From Ectobius pallidus (Eukaryota; Arthropoda; Insecta; Blattodea; Ectobiidae), in the NCBI GenBank assembly GCA_964059195.1, contig CAXKWD010000006.1, forward strand, positions 177,380,825-177,444,824: a stretch of 64,000 nt of DNA, in the 5' to 3' direction. The first letter of the stretch is position 1; every line of letters starts with the position of its first letter. This document shows, piece by piece, positions 30,739-43,190 of this stretch. The notes below the pieces were generated by a model. The model did no database searches and was not told the DNA's origin. It saw only the letters and a program-made list of their open reading frames with translations. The translations under genes were made by a program, and so were the position numbers.

Positions 30739-31888
30739 CTAAATGTTATTGTATACTAAATTTATTAAATGGTGCTTGAACTGTGAAGTCGTTTGGCAGG
30801 TCCTGAGATGACTAGACAGTGAATTCCAGTGACAAAAAGCTGTTGTAAACGAATTCGAATAATGTGTAGTTCTGTAAAGAGGCATGGATAGTAAGGGGTC
30901 AAGCTGAGAGCGCGTGCCCAAGTTAAGGTAATGAAAGAGACTGGAAAGATTGCTAGGTGTTGAAGTATGCAGGATTCTATAGAGCAGAATGAGACAGTGA
31001 AAATATCTTCCTTCATGCAGGCGTACCCCTCGAAGTATTCCAGTGACGGTGTTATGTGGTCATATTTACGAATGTTAACATATATATATATGTGACGCAC
31101 GCATTATGAACACGTTATAGTCTTTGAGTCAAATTACTGTTTAAGTCAGGAAGTAGGACGTCACATTAATCAAAATGAGACATAATGAATGTTTGAACAA
31201 GTGTTGAATTGAAACGGGAGACAGTCTTTTATACCATACAAAGTATGCAGCATTGCAAATGTTGTTTTGCAGATATTAGCGACTTGCATATCCCAAGTTA
31301 AATTATGGTCAATGTGTATGCCAAGGTATTTAACGTTATACATTCAATTCACTTGGTTTAGAAAATTGGCATCTATTTTGTACAATTGACGCTTGAGCCC
31401 TATTATGATAGCTTGTGACTTCCTAGGATTTAGCTTTAAGTCGTGTCTTTCTGCCCATTTAGAAATAGAGTCTAAGTCACAGTTGATTTCTTCGATAGCA
31501 TCATTTACAAGGTCGAGTCATGAGTATGTATAGAGTATAATATCATCAGTATAAATCATGTATTTACTGTAGGTCAAATTGTTTGATATGTCGTTTATAT
31601 ATATTGCAAAAAGTAGAGATTCCAGTACAGATCCCTGGGGTACTCCTGTCCTAACTGCCCGCCAAAAAGAGCTCGTATCGTTTAAAACAACACATTGTTG
31701 ACGGCTGTTAAGGTAAGAGCAGAACCAGTTCACGTCATTATTTGAAAGATGTAGACGTCTAAGTTTGCTTATAAGCAGATCTATGTTCACATAGTCAAAT
31801 GCTTTGGAAAAGTCTAGTAAAGTCATCACTGAAACTTTGCTCACGTCCATTGCAGTGTGAATGTCCTCAATGACATTTATGACTGCAG
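30739..31888 (-). pseudogene. Non-LTR retrotransposon reverse transcriptase, source of the satellite
   Basis: Read leftwards from 31888: AVINVIEDIHTAMD, then motif A (LLDFSKAFDYV, catalytic Asp present), LISKLRRLHLSN, motif B (GVPQGSVLESLLFAIYINDI), and motif C (YTDDIILY, usual YADD with Ala to Thr). A stop follows (LYTYS, 31518). The thumb region continues with WAERHDLKLNPRKSQAIIIG and VKYLGIHIDHNLTW, and the C-terminal tail ends with PLYRTTHYSNSFTTAFCHWN (30739-30921). Premature stops and frameshifts make it inactive. The clade is uncertain (Jockey, CR1 or RTE-X-like). The RT finger segment immediately upstream is the monomer of the array, and everything further N-terminal, including the endonuclease, is absent here or beyond 64 kb. 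Confidence 0.88.
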
Positions 31889-32949
31889 TTGTGGTACTAT
31901 GTCCTGTGCGGAAGCCAGATTGTAAAGAGTCAAGAAGATTATTTTCATTTAGGTAGTTAGTCAGTTGTGGTACTATGTCCTGTGCAGAAGCCAGATTGTA
32001 AAGATTCAAGAAGATTATTTTCATTCAGGTAGTTAGTCAGTTGTGGTCCTATGTCCTGTGCGGAAGCCAGATTGTAAAGTGTCAAGAAGTTATTTTCATT
32101 CAGGTAGTTAATCAGTTGTGGTACTATGTCCTGTGCGGAAGCCAGATTGTAAAGAGTCAATAAGATTATTTTCATTCAGGTAGTTAGTCAGTTGTGGTAC
32201 TATGTCCTGTGCGAAAGCCAGATTGTAAAGATTCAAGAAAATTATTTTCATTCAGGTACTTAGTCAGTTGTGGTACTATGTCCTGTGCGGAAGCCAGATT
32301 GTAAAGTGTCAAGAAGTTATTTTCATTCAGGTAGTTAATCAGTTGTGGTACTATGTCCTGTGCGGAAGTCAGATTGTAAAGAGTCAAGAAGATATTTTCA
32401 TTCAGGTAGTTAGTCAGTTATGGTACTATGTCTTGTGCAGAAGTCAGAGTGTAAAGAGTCAAGAAGATTATTTTCATTCAGGTACTTAGTCAGTTGTGGT
32501 ACTATGTCCTGTGCGGAAGCCAGATTGTAAAGTGTCAAGAAGTTATTTTCATTCAGGTAGTTAATCAGTTGTGGTACTATGTCCTGTGCGGAAGCCAGAT
32601 TGTAAAGTGTCAAGAAGTTATTTTCATTCAGGTAGTTAATCAGTTGTGGTACTATGTCCTGTGCGGAAGCCAGATTGTAAAGTGTCAAGAAGTTATTTTC
32701 ATTCAGGTAGTTAATCAGCTGTGGTACTATGTCCTGTGCGGAAGTCAGATTGTAAAGAGTCAAGAAGATATTTTCATTCAGGTAGTTAATCAGTTGTGGT
32801 ACTATGTCCTGTGCGGAAGTCAGATTGTAAAGAGTCAAGAAGATATTTTCATTCAGGTAGTTAGTCAGTTGTGGTACTATGTCCTGTGCAGAAGCCAGAT
32901 TGTAAAGATTCAAGAAGATTATTTTCATTCAGGTAGTTAGTCAGTTGTG

Positions 32950-35800
32950 GTCCTATGTCCTGTGCAGAAGCCAGAGTGTAAAGAGTCAAGAAGATTATTT
33001 TCATTCAGGTACTTAGTCAGTTGTGGTACTATGTCCTGTGCGGAAGCCAGATTGTAAAGTGTCAAGAAGTTATTTTCATTCAGGTAGTTAATCAGTTGTG
33101 GTACTATGTCCTGTGCGGACGCCAGATTGTAAAGTGTCAAGAAGTTATTTTCATTCAGGTAGTTAATCAGTTGTGGTACTATGTCCTGTGCGGAAGCCAG
33201 ATTGTAAAGTGTCAAGAAGTTATTTTCATTCAGGTAGTTAATCAGTTGTGGTACTATGTCCTGTGCGGAAGCCAGATTGTAAAGTGTCAAGAAGTTATTT
33301 TCATTCAGGTAGTTAATCAGTTGTGGTACTATGTCCTGTGCGGAAGCCAGATTGTAAAGTGTCAAGAAGTTATTTTCATTCAGGTAGTTAATCAGTTGTG
33401 GTACTATGTCCTGTCGGAAGCCAGATTGTAAAGATTCAAGAAGATTATTTTCATTCAGGTAGTTAGTCAGTTGTGGTCCTATGTCCTGTGCAGAAGCCAG
33501 ATTGTAAAGATTCAAGAAGATTATTTTCATTCAGGTAGTTAGTCAGTTGTGGTCCTATGTCCTGTGCAGAAGCCAGATTGTAAAGAGTCAATAAGATTAT
33601 TTTCATTCAGGTACTTAGTCAGTTGTGGTACTATGTCCTGTGCGGAAGTCAGATTGTAAAGTGTCAAGAAGTTATTTTCATTCAGGTAGTTAATCAGTTG
33701 TGGTACTATGTCTTGTGCAGAAGTCAGAGTGTAAAGAGTCAAGAAGATTATTTTCATTCAGGTACTTAGTCAGTTGTGGTACTATGTCCTGTGCGGAAGC
33801 CAGATTGTAAAGTGTCAAGAAGTTATTTTCATTCAGGTAGTTAATCAGTTGTGGATCTATGTCCTGTGCGGAAGCCAGATTGTAAAGTGTCAAGAAGTTA
33901 TTTTCATTCAGGTAGTTAATCAGTTGTGGTACTATGTCCTGTGCGGAAGCCAGATTGTAAAGTGTCAAGAAGTTATTTTCATTCAGGTAGTTAATCAGTT
34001 GTGGTACTATGTCCTGTGCGAAAGCCAGATTGTAAAGAGTCAATAAGATTATTTTTATTCAGGTAGTTAGTCAGTTGTGGTACTATGTCCTGTGCGGAAG
34101 CCAGATTGTAAAGTGTCAAGAAGTTATTTTCATTCAGGTAGTTAATCAGTTGTGGTACTATGTCCTGTGCGGAAGCCAGATTGTAAAGTGTCAAGAAGTT
34201 ATTTTCATTCAGGTAGTTAATCAGTTGTGGTACTATGTCCTGTGCGGAAGCCAGATTGTAAAGTGTCAAGAAGTTATTTTCATTCAGGTAGTTAATCAGT
34301 TGTGGTACTATGTCCTGTGCGGAAGCCAGATTGTAAAGTGTCAAGAAGTTATTTTCATTCAGGTAGTTAATCAGTTGTGGTACTATGTCCTGTGCGGAAG
34401 CCAGATTGTAAAGTGTCAAGAAGTTATTTTCATTCAGGTAGTTAATCAGTTGTGGTACTATGTCCTGTGCGGAAGTCAGATTGTAAAGAGTCAAGAAGAT
34501 ATTTTCATTCAGGTAGTTAGTCAGTTGTGGTACTATGTCCTGTGCAGAAGCCAGATTGTAAAGATTCAAGAAGATTATTTTCATTCAGGTAGTTAGTCAG
34601 TTGTGGTCCTATGTCCTGTGCAGAAGCCAGAGTGTAAAGAGTCAAGAAGATTATTTTCATTCAGGTACTTAGTCAGTTGTGGTACTATGTCCTGTGCGGA
34701 AGCCAGATTGTAAAGTGTCAAGAAGTTATTTTCATTCAGGTAGTTAATCAGTTGTGGTACTATGTCCTGTGCGGAAGCCAGATTGTAAAGTGTCAAGAAG
34801 TTATTTTCATTCAGGTAGTTAATCAGTTGTGGTACTATGTCCTGTGCGGAAGCCAGATTGTAAAGTGTCAAGAAGTTATTTTCATTCAGGTAGTTAATCA
34901 GTTGTGGTACTATGTCCTGTGCGGAAGCCAGATTGTAAAGTGTCAAGAAGTTATTTTCATTCAGGTAGTTAATCAGTTGTGGTACTATGTCCTGTGCGGA
35001 AGCCAGATTGTAAAGTGTCAAGAAGTTATTTTCATTCAGGTAGTTAATCAGTTGTGGTACTATGTCCTGTCGGAAGCCAGATTGTAAAGATTCAAGAAGA
35101 TTATTTTCATTCAGGTAGTTAGTCAGTTGTGGTCCTATGTCCTGTGCAGAAGCCAGATTGTAAAGATTCAAGAAGATTATTTTTATTCAGGTAGTTAGTC
35201 AGTTGTGGTCCTATGTCCTGTGCAGAAGCCAGATTGTAAAGAGTCAATAAGATTATTTTCATTCAGGTACTTAGTCAGTTGTGGTACTATGTCCTGTGCG
35301 GAAGTCAGATTGTAAAGTGTCAAGAAGTTATTTTCATTCAGGTAGTTAATCAGTTGTGGTACTATGTCTTGTGCAGAAGTCAGAGTGTAAAGAGTCAAGA
35401 AGATTATTTTCATTCAGGTACTTAGTCAGTTGTGGTACTATGTCCTGTGCGGAAGCCAGATTGTAAAGTGTCAAGAAGTTATTTTCATTCAGGTAGTTAA
35501 TCAGTTGTGGTACTATGTCCTGTGCGGAAGCCAGATTGTAAAGTGTCAAGAAGTTATTTTCATTCAGGTAGTTAATCAGTTGTGGTACTATGTCCTGTGC
35601 GGAAGCCAGATTGTAAAGTGTCAAGAAGTTATTTTCATTCAGGTAGTTAATCAGTTGTGGTACTATGTCCTGTGCGAAAGCCAGATTGTAAAGAGTCAAT
35701 AAGATTATTTTTATTCAGGTAGTTAGTCAGTTGTGGTACTATGTCCTGTGCGGAAGCCAGATTGTAAAGTGTCAAGAAGTTATTTTCATTCAGGTAGTTA
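32950..35800. repeat. 1.66 kb sub-duplication in the proximal array
   Basis: 32937-34140 recurs at 34593-35796 with an offset of 1656 bp (about 22 monomers). One distinguishing change is 'gtggatctatg' (33850) versus 'gtggtactatg' (35506). Confidence 0.7.
33991..34584 (-). other. Longest periodic open frame in the array (not called as a gene)
   Basis: A 197-codon frame made of 25-residue repeats (NLASAQDIVPQLINYLNENN-type), present identically at 47512-48105. It is open only because consecutive units here are 75 bp long. It ends HSTTTD-stop where a 76 bp unit shifts the frame. There is no initiation context, promoter or non-repetitive domain, so coding function is doubtful. The plus strand of the same interval is also open. 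Confidence 0.6.
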
Positions 35801-38800
35801 ATCAGTTGTGGTACTATGTCCTGTGCGAAAGCCAGATTGTAAAGATTCAAGAAGATTATTTTCATTCAGGTAGTTAGTCAGTTGTGGTACTATGTCCTGT
35901 GCGGAAGCCAGATTGTAAAGTGTCAAGAAGTTATTTTCATTCAGGTAGTTAATCAGTTGTGGTACTATGTCCTGTGCGGAAGTCAGATTGTAAAGAGTCA
36001 AGAAGATATTTTCATTCAGGTAGTTAGTCAGTTGTGGTACTATGTCCTGTGCAGAAGCCAGATTGTAAAGATTCAAGAAGATTATTTTCATTCAGGTAGT
36101 TAGTCAGTTGTGGTCCTATGTCCTGTGCAGAAGCCAGATTGTAAAGAGTCAATAAGATTATTTTCATTCAGGTAGTTAGTCAGTTGTGGTACTATGTCCT
36201 GTGCAGAAGCCAGATTGTAAAGAGTCAAGAAGATATTTTCATTCAGGTAGTTAGTCAGTTGTGGTACTATGTCCTGTGCAGAAGCCAGATTGTAAAGAGT
36301 CAAGAAGATATTTTCATTCAGGTAGTTAATCAGTTGTGGTACTATGTCCTGTGCGGAAGTCAGATTGTAAAGATTCAAGAAAATTATTTTCATTCAGGTA
36401 CTTAGTCAGTTGTGGTACTATGTCCTGTCGGAAGCCAGATTGTAAAGAGTCAAGAAGATTATTTTCATTCAGGTAGTTAGTCAGTTTTGGTACTATGTCC
36501 TGTGCGGAAGCCAGATTGTAAAGAGTCAAGAAGATTATTTTCATTTAGGTAGTTAGTCAGTTGTGGTACTATGTCCTGTGCAGAAGCCAGATTGTAAAGA
36601 TTCAAGAAGATTATTTTCATTCAGGTAGTTAGTCAGTTGTGGTCCTATGTCCTGTGCGGAAGCCAGATTGTAAAGTGTCAAGAAGTTATTTTCATTCAGG
36701 TAGTTAATCAGTTGTGGTACTATGTCCTGTGCGGAAGTCAGATTGTAAAGATTCAAGAAAATTATTTTCATTCAGGTACTTAGTCAGTTGTGGTACTATG
36801 TCCTGTCGGAAGCCAGATTGTAAAGAGTCAAGAAGATTATTTTCATTCAGGTAGTTAGTCAGTTTTGGTACTGTGTCCTGTGCGGAAGCCAGATTGTAAA
36901 GATTCAAGAAGATTATTTTCATTCAGGTAGTTAGTCAGTTGTGGTACTATGTCCTGTGTGAGAGCCAGATTGTAAAGAGTCAAGAAGATTATTTTCATTC
37001 AGGTAGTTAGTCAGTTGTGGTACTATGTCCTGTGTGAGAGCCAGATTGTAAAGAGTCAAGAAGATTATTTTCATTCAGGTAGTTAGTCAGTTGTGGTACT
37101 ATGTCCTGTGTGAGAGCCAGATTGTAAAGAGTCAAGAAGATTATTTTCATTCAGGTAGTTAGTCAGTTTTGGTACTATGTCCTGTGCGGAAGCCAGATTG
37201 TAAAGATTCAAGAAGATTATTTTCATTCAGGTAGTTAGTCAGTTGTGGTACTATGTCCTGTGTGAGAGCCAGATTGTAAAGATTCAAGAAAATTATTTTC
37301 ATTCAGGTACTTAGTCAGTTGTGGTACTATGTCCTGTCGGAAGCCAGATTGTAAGAGTCAAGAAGATTATTTTCATTCAGGTAGTTAGTCAGTTATGGTA
37401 CTATGTCCTGTGTGAAAGCCAGATTGTAAAGAGTCAAAAAGATTATTTTCATTCAGGTAGTTAGTCAGTTGTGGTACTATGTCCTGTGTGAGAGCCAGAT
37501 TGTAAAGAGTCAAGAAGATTATTTTCATTCAGGTAGTTAGTCAGTTGTGGTACTATGTCCTGTGCGGAAGTCAGATTGTAAAGATTCAAGAAAATTATTT
37601 TCATTCAGGTACTTAGTCAGTTGTGGTACTATGTCCTGTGCGGAAGCCAGATTGTAAAGAGTCAATAAGATTATTTTTATTCAGGTAGTTAGTCAGTTGT
37701 GGTACTATGTCCTGTGCGGAAGTCAGATTGTAAAGTGTCAAGAAGTTATTTTCATTCAGGTAGTTAATCAGTTGTGGTACTATGTCCTGTGCGGAAGCCA
37801 GATTGTAAAGTGTCAAGAAGTTATTTTCATTCAGGTAGTTAATCAGTTGTGGTACTATGTCCTGTGCGGAAGCCAGATTGTAAAGTGTCAAGAAGTTATT
37901 TTCATTCAGGTAGTTAATCAGTTGTGGTACTATGTCCTGTGCGGAAGCCAGATTGTAAAGTGTCAAGAAGTTATTTTCATTCAGGTAGTTAATCAGTTGT
38001 GGTACTATGTCCTGTGCGGAAGTCAGATTGTAAAGAGTCAAGAAGATATTTTCATTCAGGTAGTTAGTCAGTTGTGGTACTATGTCCTGTGCAGAAGCCA
38101 GATTGTAAAGATTCAAGAAGATTATTTTCATTCAGGTAGTTAGTCAGTTGTGGTCCTATGTCCTGTGCAGAAGCCAGAGTGTAAAGAGTCAAGAAGATTA
38201 TTTTCATTCAGGTACTTAGTCAGTTGTGGTACTATGTCCTGTGCGGAAGCCAGATTGTAAAGTGTCAAGAAGTTATTTTCATTCAGGTAGTTAATCAGTT
38301 GTGGTACTATGTCCTGTGCGGAAGCCAGATTGTAAAGTGTCAAGAAGTTATTTTCATTCAGGTAGTTAATCAGTTGTGGTACTATGTCCTGTCGGAAGCC
38401 AGATTGAAAAGATTCAAGAAGATTATTTTCATTCAGGTAGTTAGTCATTTGTGGTCCTATGTCCTGTGCAGAAGCCAGATTGTAAAGATTCAAGAAGATT
38501 ATTTTTATTCAGGTAGTTAGTCAGTTGTGGTCCTATGTCCTGTGCAGAAGCCAGATTGTAAAGAGTCAATAAGATTATTTTCATTCAGGTACTTAGTCAG
38601 TTGTGGTACTATGTCCTGTGCGGAAGTCAGATTGTAAAGTGTCAAGAAGTTATTTTCATTCAGGTAGTTAATCAGTTGTGGTACTATGTCTTGTGCAGAA
38701 GTCAGAGTGTAAAGAGTCAAGAAGATTATTTTCATTCAGGTACTTAGTCAGTTGTGGTACTATGTCCTGTGCGGAAGCCAGATTGTAAAGTGTCAAGAAG

Positions 38801-41177
38801 TTATTTTCATTCAGGTAGTTAATCAGTTGTGGTACTATGTCCTGTGCGGAAGCCAGATTGTAAAGTGTCAAGAAGTTATTTTCATTCAGGTAGTTAATCA
38901 GTTGTGGTACTATGTCCTGTGCGGAAGCCAGATTGTAAAGTGTCAAGAAGTTATTTTCATTCAGGTAGTTAATCAGTTGTGGTACTATGTCCTGTGCGAA
39001 AGCCAGATTGTAAAGAGTCAATAAGATTATTTTTATTCAGGTAGTTAGTCAGTTGTGGTCCTATGTCCTGTGCAGAAGCCAGAGTGTAAAGAGTCAAGAA
39101 GATTATTTTCATTCAGGTACTTAGTCAGTTGTGGTACTATGTCCTGTGCGGAAGCCAGATTGTAAAGTGTCAAGAAGTTATTTTCATTCAGGTAGTTAAT
39201 CAGTTGTGGTACTATGTCCTGTGCGGAAGCCAGATTGTAAAGTGTCAAGAAGTTATTTTCATTCAGGTAGTTAATCAGTTGTGGTACTATGTCCTGTCGG
39301 AAGCCAGATTGTAAAGATTCAAGAAGATTATTTTCATTCAGGTAGTTAGTCAGTTGTGGTCCTATGTCCTGTGCAGAAGCCAGATTGTAAAGATTCAAGA
39401 AGATTATTTTTATTCAGGTAGTTAGTCAGTTGTGGTCCTATGTCCTGTGCAGAAGCCAGATTGTAAAGAGTCAATAAGATTATTTTCATTCAGGTACTTA
39501 GTCAGTTGTGGTACTATGTCCTGTGCGGAAGTCAGATTGTAAAGTGTCAAGAAGTTATTTTCATTCAGGTAGTTAATCAGTTGTGGTACTATGTCTTGTG
39601 CAGAAGTCAGAGTGTAAAGAGTCAAGAAGATTATTTTCATTCAGGTACTTAGTCAGTTGTGGTACTATGTCCTGTGCGGAAGCCAGATTGTAAAGTGTCA
39701 AGAAGTTATTTTCATTCAGGTAGTTAATCAGTTGTGGTACTATGTCCTGTGCGGAAGCCAGATTGTAAAGTGTCAAGAAGTTATTTTCATTCAGGTAGTT
39801 AATCAGTTGTGGTACTATGTCCTGTGCGGAAGCCAGATTGTAAAGTGTCAAGAAGTTATTTTCATTCAGGTAGTTAATCAGTTGTGGTACTATGTCCTGT
39901 GCGAAAGCCAGATTGTAAAGAGTCAATAAGATTATTTTTATTCAGGTAGTTAGTCAGTTGTGGTACTATGTCCTGTGCGGAAGCCAGATTGTAAAGTGTC
40001 AAGAAGTTATTTTCATTCAGGTAGTTAATCAGTTGTGGTACTATGTCCTGTGCGAAAGCCAGATTGTAAAGATTCAAGAAGATTATTTTCATTCAGGTAG
40101 TTAGTCAGTTGTGGTACTATGTCCTGTGCGGAAGCCAGATTGTAAAGTGTCAAGAAGTTATTTTCATTCAGGTAGTTAATCAGTTGTGGTACTATGTCCT
40201 GTGCGGAAGTCAGATTGTAAAGAGTCAAGAAGATATTTTCATTCAGGTAGTTAGTCAGTTGTGGTACTATGTCCTGTGCAGAAGCCAGATTGTAAAGATT
40301 CAAGAAGATTATTTTCATTCAGGTAGTTAGTCAGTTGTGGTCCTATGTCCTGTGCAGAAGCCAGATTGTAAAGAGTCAATAAGATTATTTTCATTCAGGT
40401 AGTTAGTCAGTTGTGGTACTATGTCCTGTGCAGAAGCCAGATTGTAAAGAGTCAAGAAGATATTTTCATTCAGGTAGTTAGTCAGTTGTGGTACTATGTC
40501 CTGTGCAGAAGCCAGATTGTAAAGAGTCAAGAAGATATTTTCATTCAGGTAGTTAATCAGTTGTGGTACTATGTCCTGTGCGGAAGTCAGATTGTAAAGA
40601 TTCAAGAAAATTATTTTCATTCAGGTACTTAGTCAGTTGTGGTACTATGTCCTGTCGGAAGCCAGATTGTAAAGAGTCAAGAAGATTATTTTCATTCAGG
40701 TAGTTAGTCAGTTTTGGTACTATGTCCTGTGCGGAAGCCAGATTGTAAAGAGTCAAGAAGATTATTTTCATTTAGGTAGTTAGTCAGTTGTGGTACTATG
40801 TCCTGTGCAGAAGCCAGATTGTAAAGATTCAAGAAGATTATTTTCATTCAGGTAGTTAGTCAGTTGTGGTCCTATGTCCTGTGCGGAAGCCAGATTGTAA
40901 AGTGTCAAGAAGTTATTTTCATTCAGGTAGTTAATCAGTTGTGGTACTATGTCCTGTGCGGAAGTCAGATTGTAAAGATTCAAGAAAATTATTTTCATTC
41001 AGGTACTTAGTCAGTTGTGGTACTATGTCCTGTCGGAAGCCAGATTGTAAAGAGTCAAGAAGATTATTTTCATTCAGGTAGTTAGTCAGTTTTGGTACTA
41101 TGTCCTGTGCGGAAGCCAGATTGTAAAGATTCAAGAAGATTATTTTCATTCAGGTAGTTAGTCAGTTGTGGTACTAT
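35195..41177. repeat. 4.2 kb spaced duplication
   Basis: 35195-36950 recurs at 39422-41177 (offset 4227 bp, about 56 monomers). The copies differ at 'actgtgtcct' (36870) versus 'actatgtcct'. This overlaps the 6.13 kb units, showing repeated unequal exchange in several registers. Confidence 0.65.
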
Positions 41178-43190
41178 GTCCTGTGTGAGAGCCAGATTGT
41201 AAAGAGTCAAGAAGATTATTTTCATTCAGGTAGTTAGTCAGTTGTGGTACTATGTCCTGTGTGAGAGCCAGATTGTAAAGAGTCAAGAAGATTATTTTCA
41301 TTCAGGTAGTTAGTCAGTTTTGGTACTATGTCCTGTGCGGAAGCCAGATTGTAAAGATTCAAGAAGATTATTTTCATTCAGGTAGTTAGTCAGTTGTGGT
41401 ACTATGTCCTGTGTGAGAGCCAGATTGTAAAGATTCAAGAAAATTATTTTCATTCAGGTACTTAGTCAGTTGTGGTACTATGTCCTGTCGGAAGCCAGAT
41501 TGTAAGAGTCAAGAAGATTATTTTCATTCAGGTAGTTAGTCAGTTATGGTACTATGTCCTGTGTGAAAGCCAGATTGTAAAGAGTCAAAAAGATTATTTT
41601 CATTCAGGTAGTTAGTCAGTTGTGGTACTATGTCCTGTGTGAGAGCCAGATTGTAAAGAGTCAAGAAGATTATTTTCATTCAGGTAGTTAGTCAGTTGTG
41701 GTACTATGTCCTGTGCGGAAGTCAGATTGTAAAGATTCAAGAAAATTATTTTCATTCAGGTACTTAGTCAGTTGTGGTACTATGTCCTGTGCGGAAGCCA
41801 GATTGTAAAGAGTCAATAAGATTATTTTTATTCAGGTAGTTAGTCAGTTGTGGTACTATGTCCTGTGCGGAAGTCAGATTGTAAAGATTCAAGAAAATTA
41901 TTTTCATTCAGGTACTTAGTCCGTTGTGGTACTATGTCCTGTCGGAAGCCAGATTGTAAAGAGTCAAGAAGATTATTTTCATTCAGGTAGTTAGTCAGTT
42001 GTGGTACTATGTCTTGTGCAGAAGCCAGATTGTAAAGTGTCAAGAAGTTATTTTCATTCAGGTAGTTAATCAGTTGTGGTACTATGTCCTGTGCGGAAGT
42101 CAGATTGTAAAGATTCAAGAAAATTATTTTCATTCAGGTACTTAGTCAGTTGTGGTACTATGTCCTGTCGGAAGCCAGATTGTAAAGAGTCAAGAAGATT
42201 ATTTTCATTCAGGTAGTTAGTCAGTTTTGGTACTATGTCCTGTGCGGAAGCCAGATTGTAAAGAGTCAAGAAGATTATTTTCATTTAGGTAGTTAGTCAG
42301 TTGTGGTACTATGTCCTGTGCAGAAGCCAGATTGTAAAGATTCAAGAAGATTATTTTCATTCAGGTAGTTAGTCAGTTGTGGTCCTATGTCCTGTGCGGA
42401 AGCCAGATTGTAAAGTGTCAAGAAGTTATTTTCATTCAGGTAGTTAATCAGTTGTGGTACTATGTCCTGTGCGGAAGCCAGATTGTAAAGAGTCAATAAG
42501 ATTATTTTTATTCAGGTAGTTAGTCAGTTGTGGTACTATGTCCTGTGCGGAAGCCAGATTGTAAAGTGTCAAGAAGTTATTTTCATTCAGGTAGTTAATC
42601 AGTTGTGGTACTATGTCCTGTGCGAAAGCCAGATTGTAAAGATTCAAGAAGATTATTTTCATTCAGGTAGTTAGTCAGTTGTGGTCCTATGTCCTGTGCG
42701 GAAGCCAGATTGTAAAGTGTCAAGAAGTTATTTTCATTCAGGTAGTTAATCAGTTGTGGTACTATGTCCTGTGCGGAAGCCAGATTGTAAAGAGTCAATA
42801 AGATTATTTTCATTCAGGTAGTTAGTCAGTTGTGGTACTATGTCCTGTGCGAAAGCCAGATTGTAAAGATTCAAGAAGATTATTTTCATTCAGGTAGTTA
42901 GTCAGTTGTGGTCCTATGTCCTGTGCGGAAGCCAGATTGTAAAGTGTCAAGAAGTTATTTTCATTCAGGTAGTTAATCAGTTGTGGTACTATGTCCTGTG
43001 CGAAAGCCAGATTGTAAAGATTCAAGAAGATTATTTTCATTCAGGTAGTTAGTCAGTTGTGGTACTATGTCCTGTGCGGAAGCCAGATTGTAAAGTGTCA
43101 AGAAGTTATTTTCATTCAGGTAGTTAATCAGTTGTGGTAATCAGTTGTGGTACTATGTCCTGTGCGAAAGCCAGATTGTAAAGATTCAAG
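37060..43190. repeat. 6.13 kb higher-order unit, first copy
   Basis: Matches 43190-46845 at an offset of 6130 bp over its first 3.65 kb, after which block A' begins. About 81 monomers per full unit. It contains the 0.9 kb sub-duplication 38140-39926 (offset 905). Confidence 0.8.
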
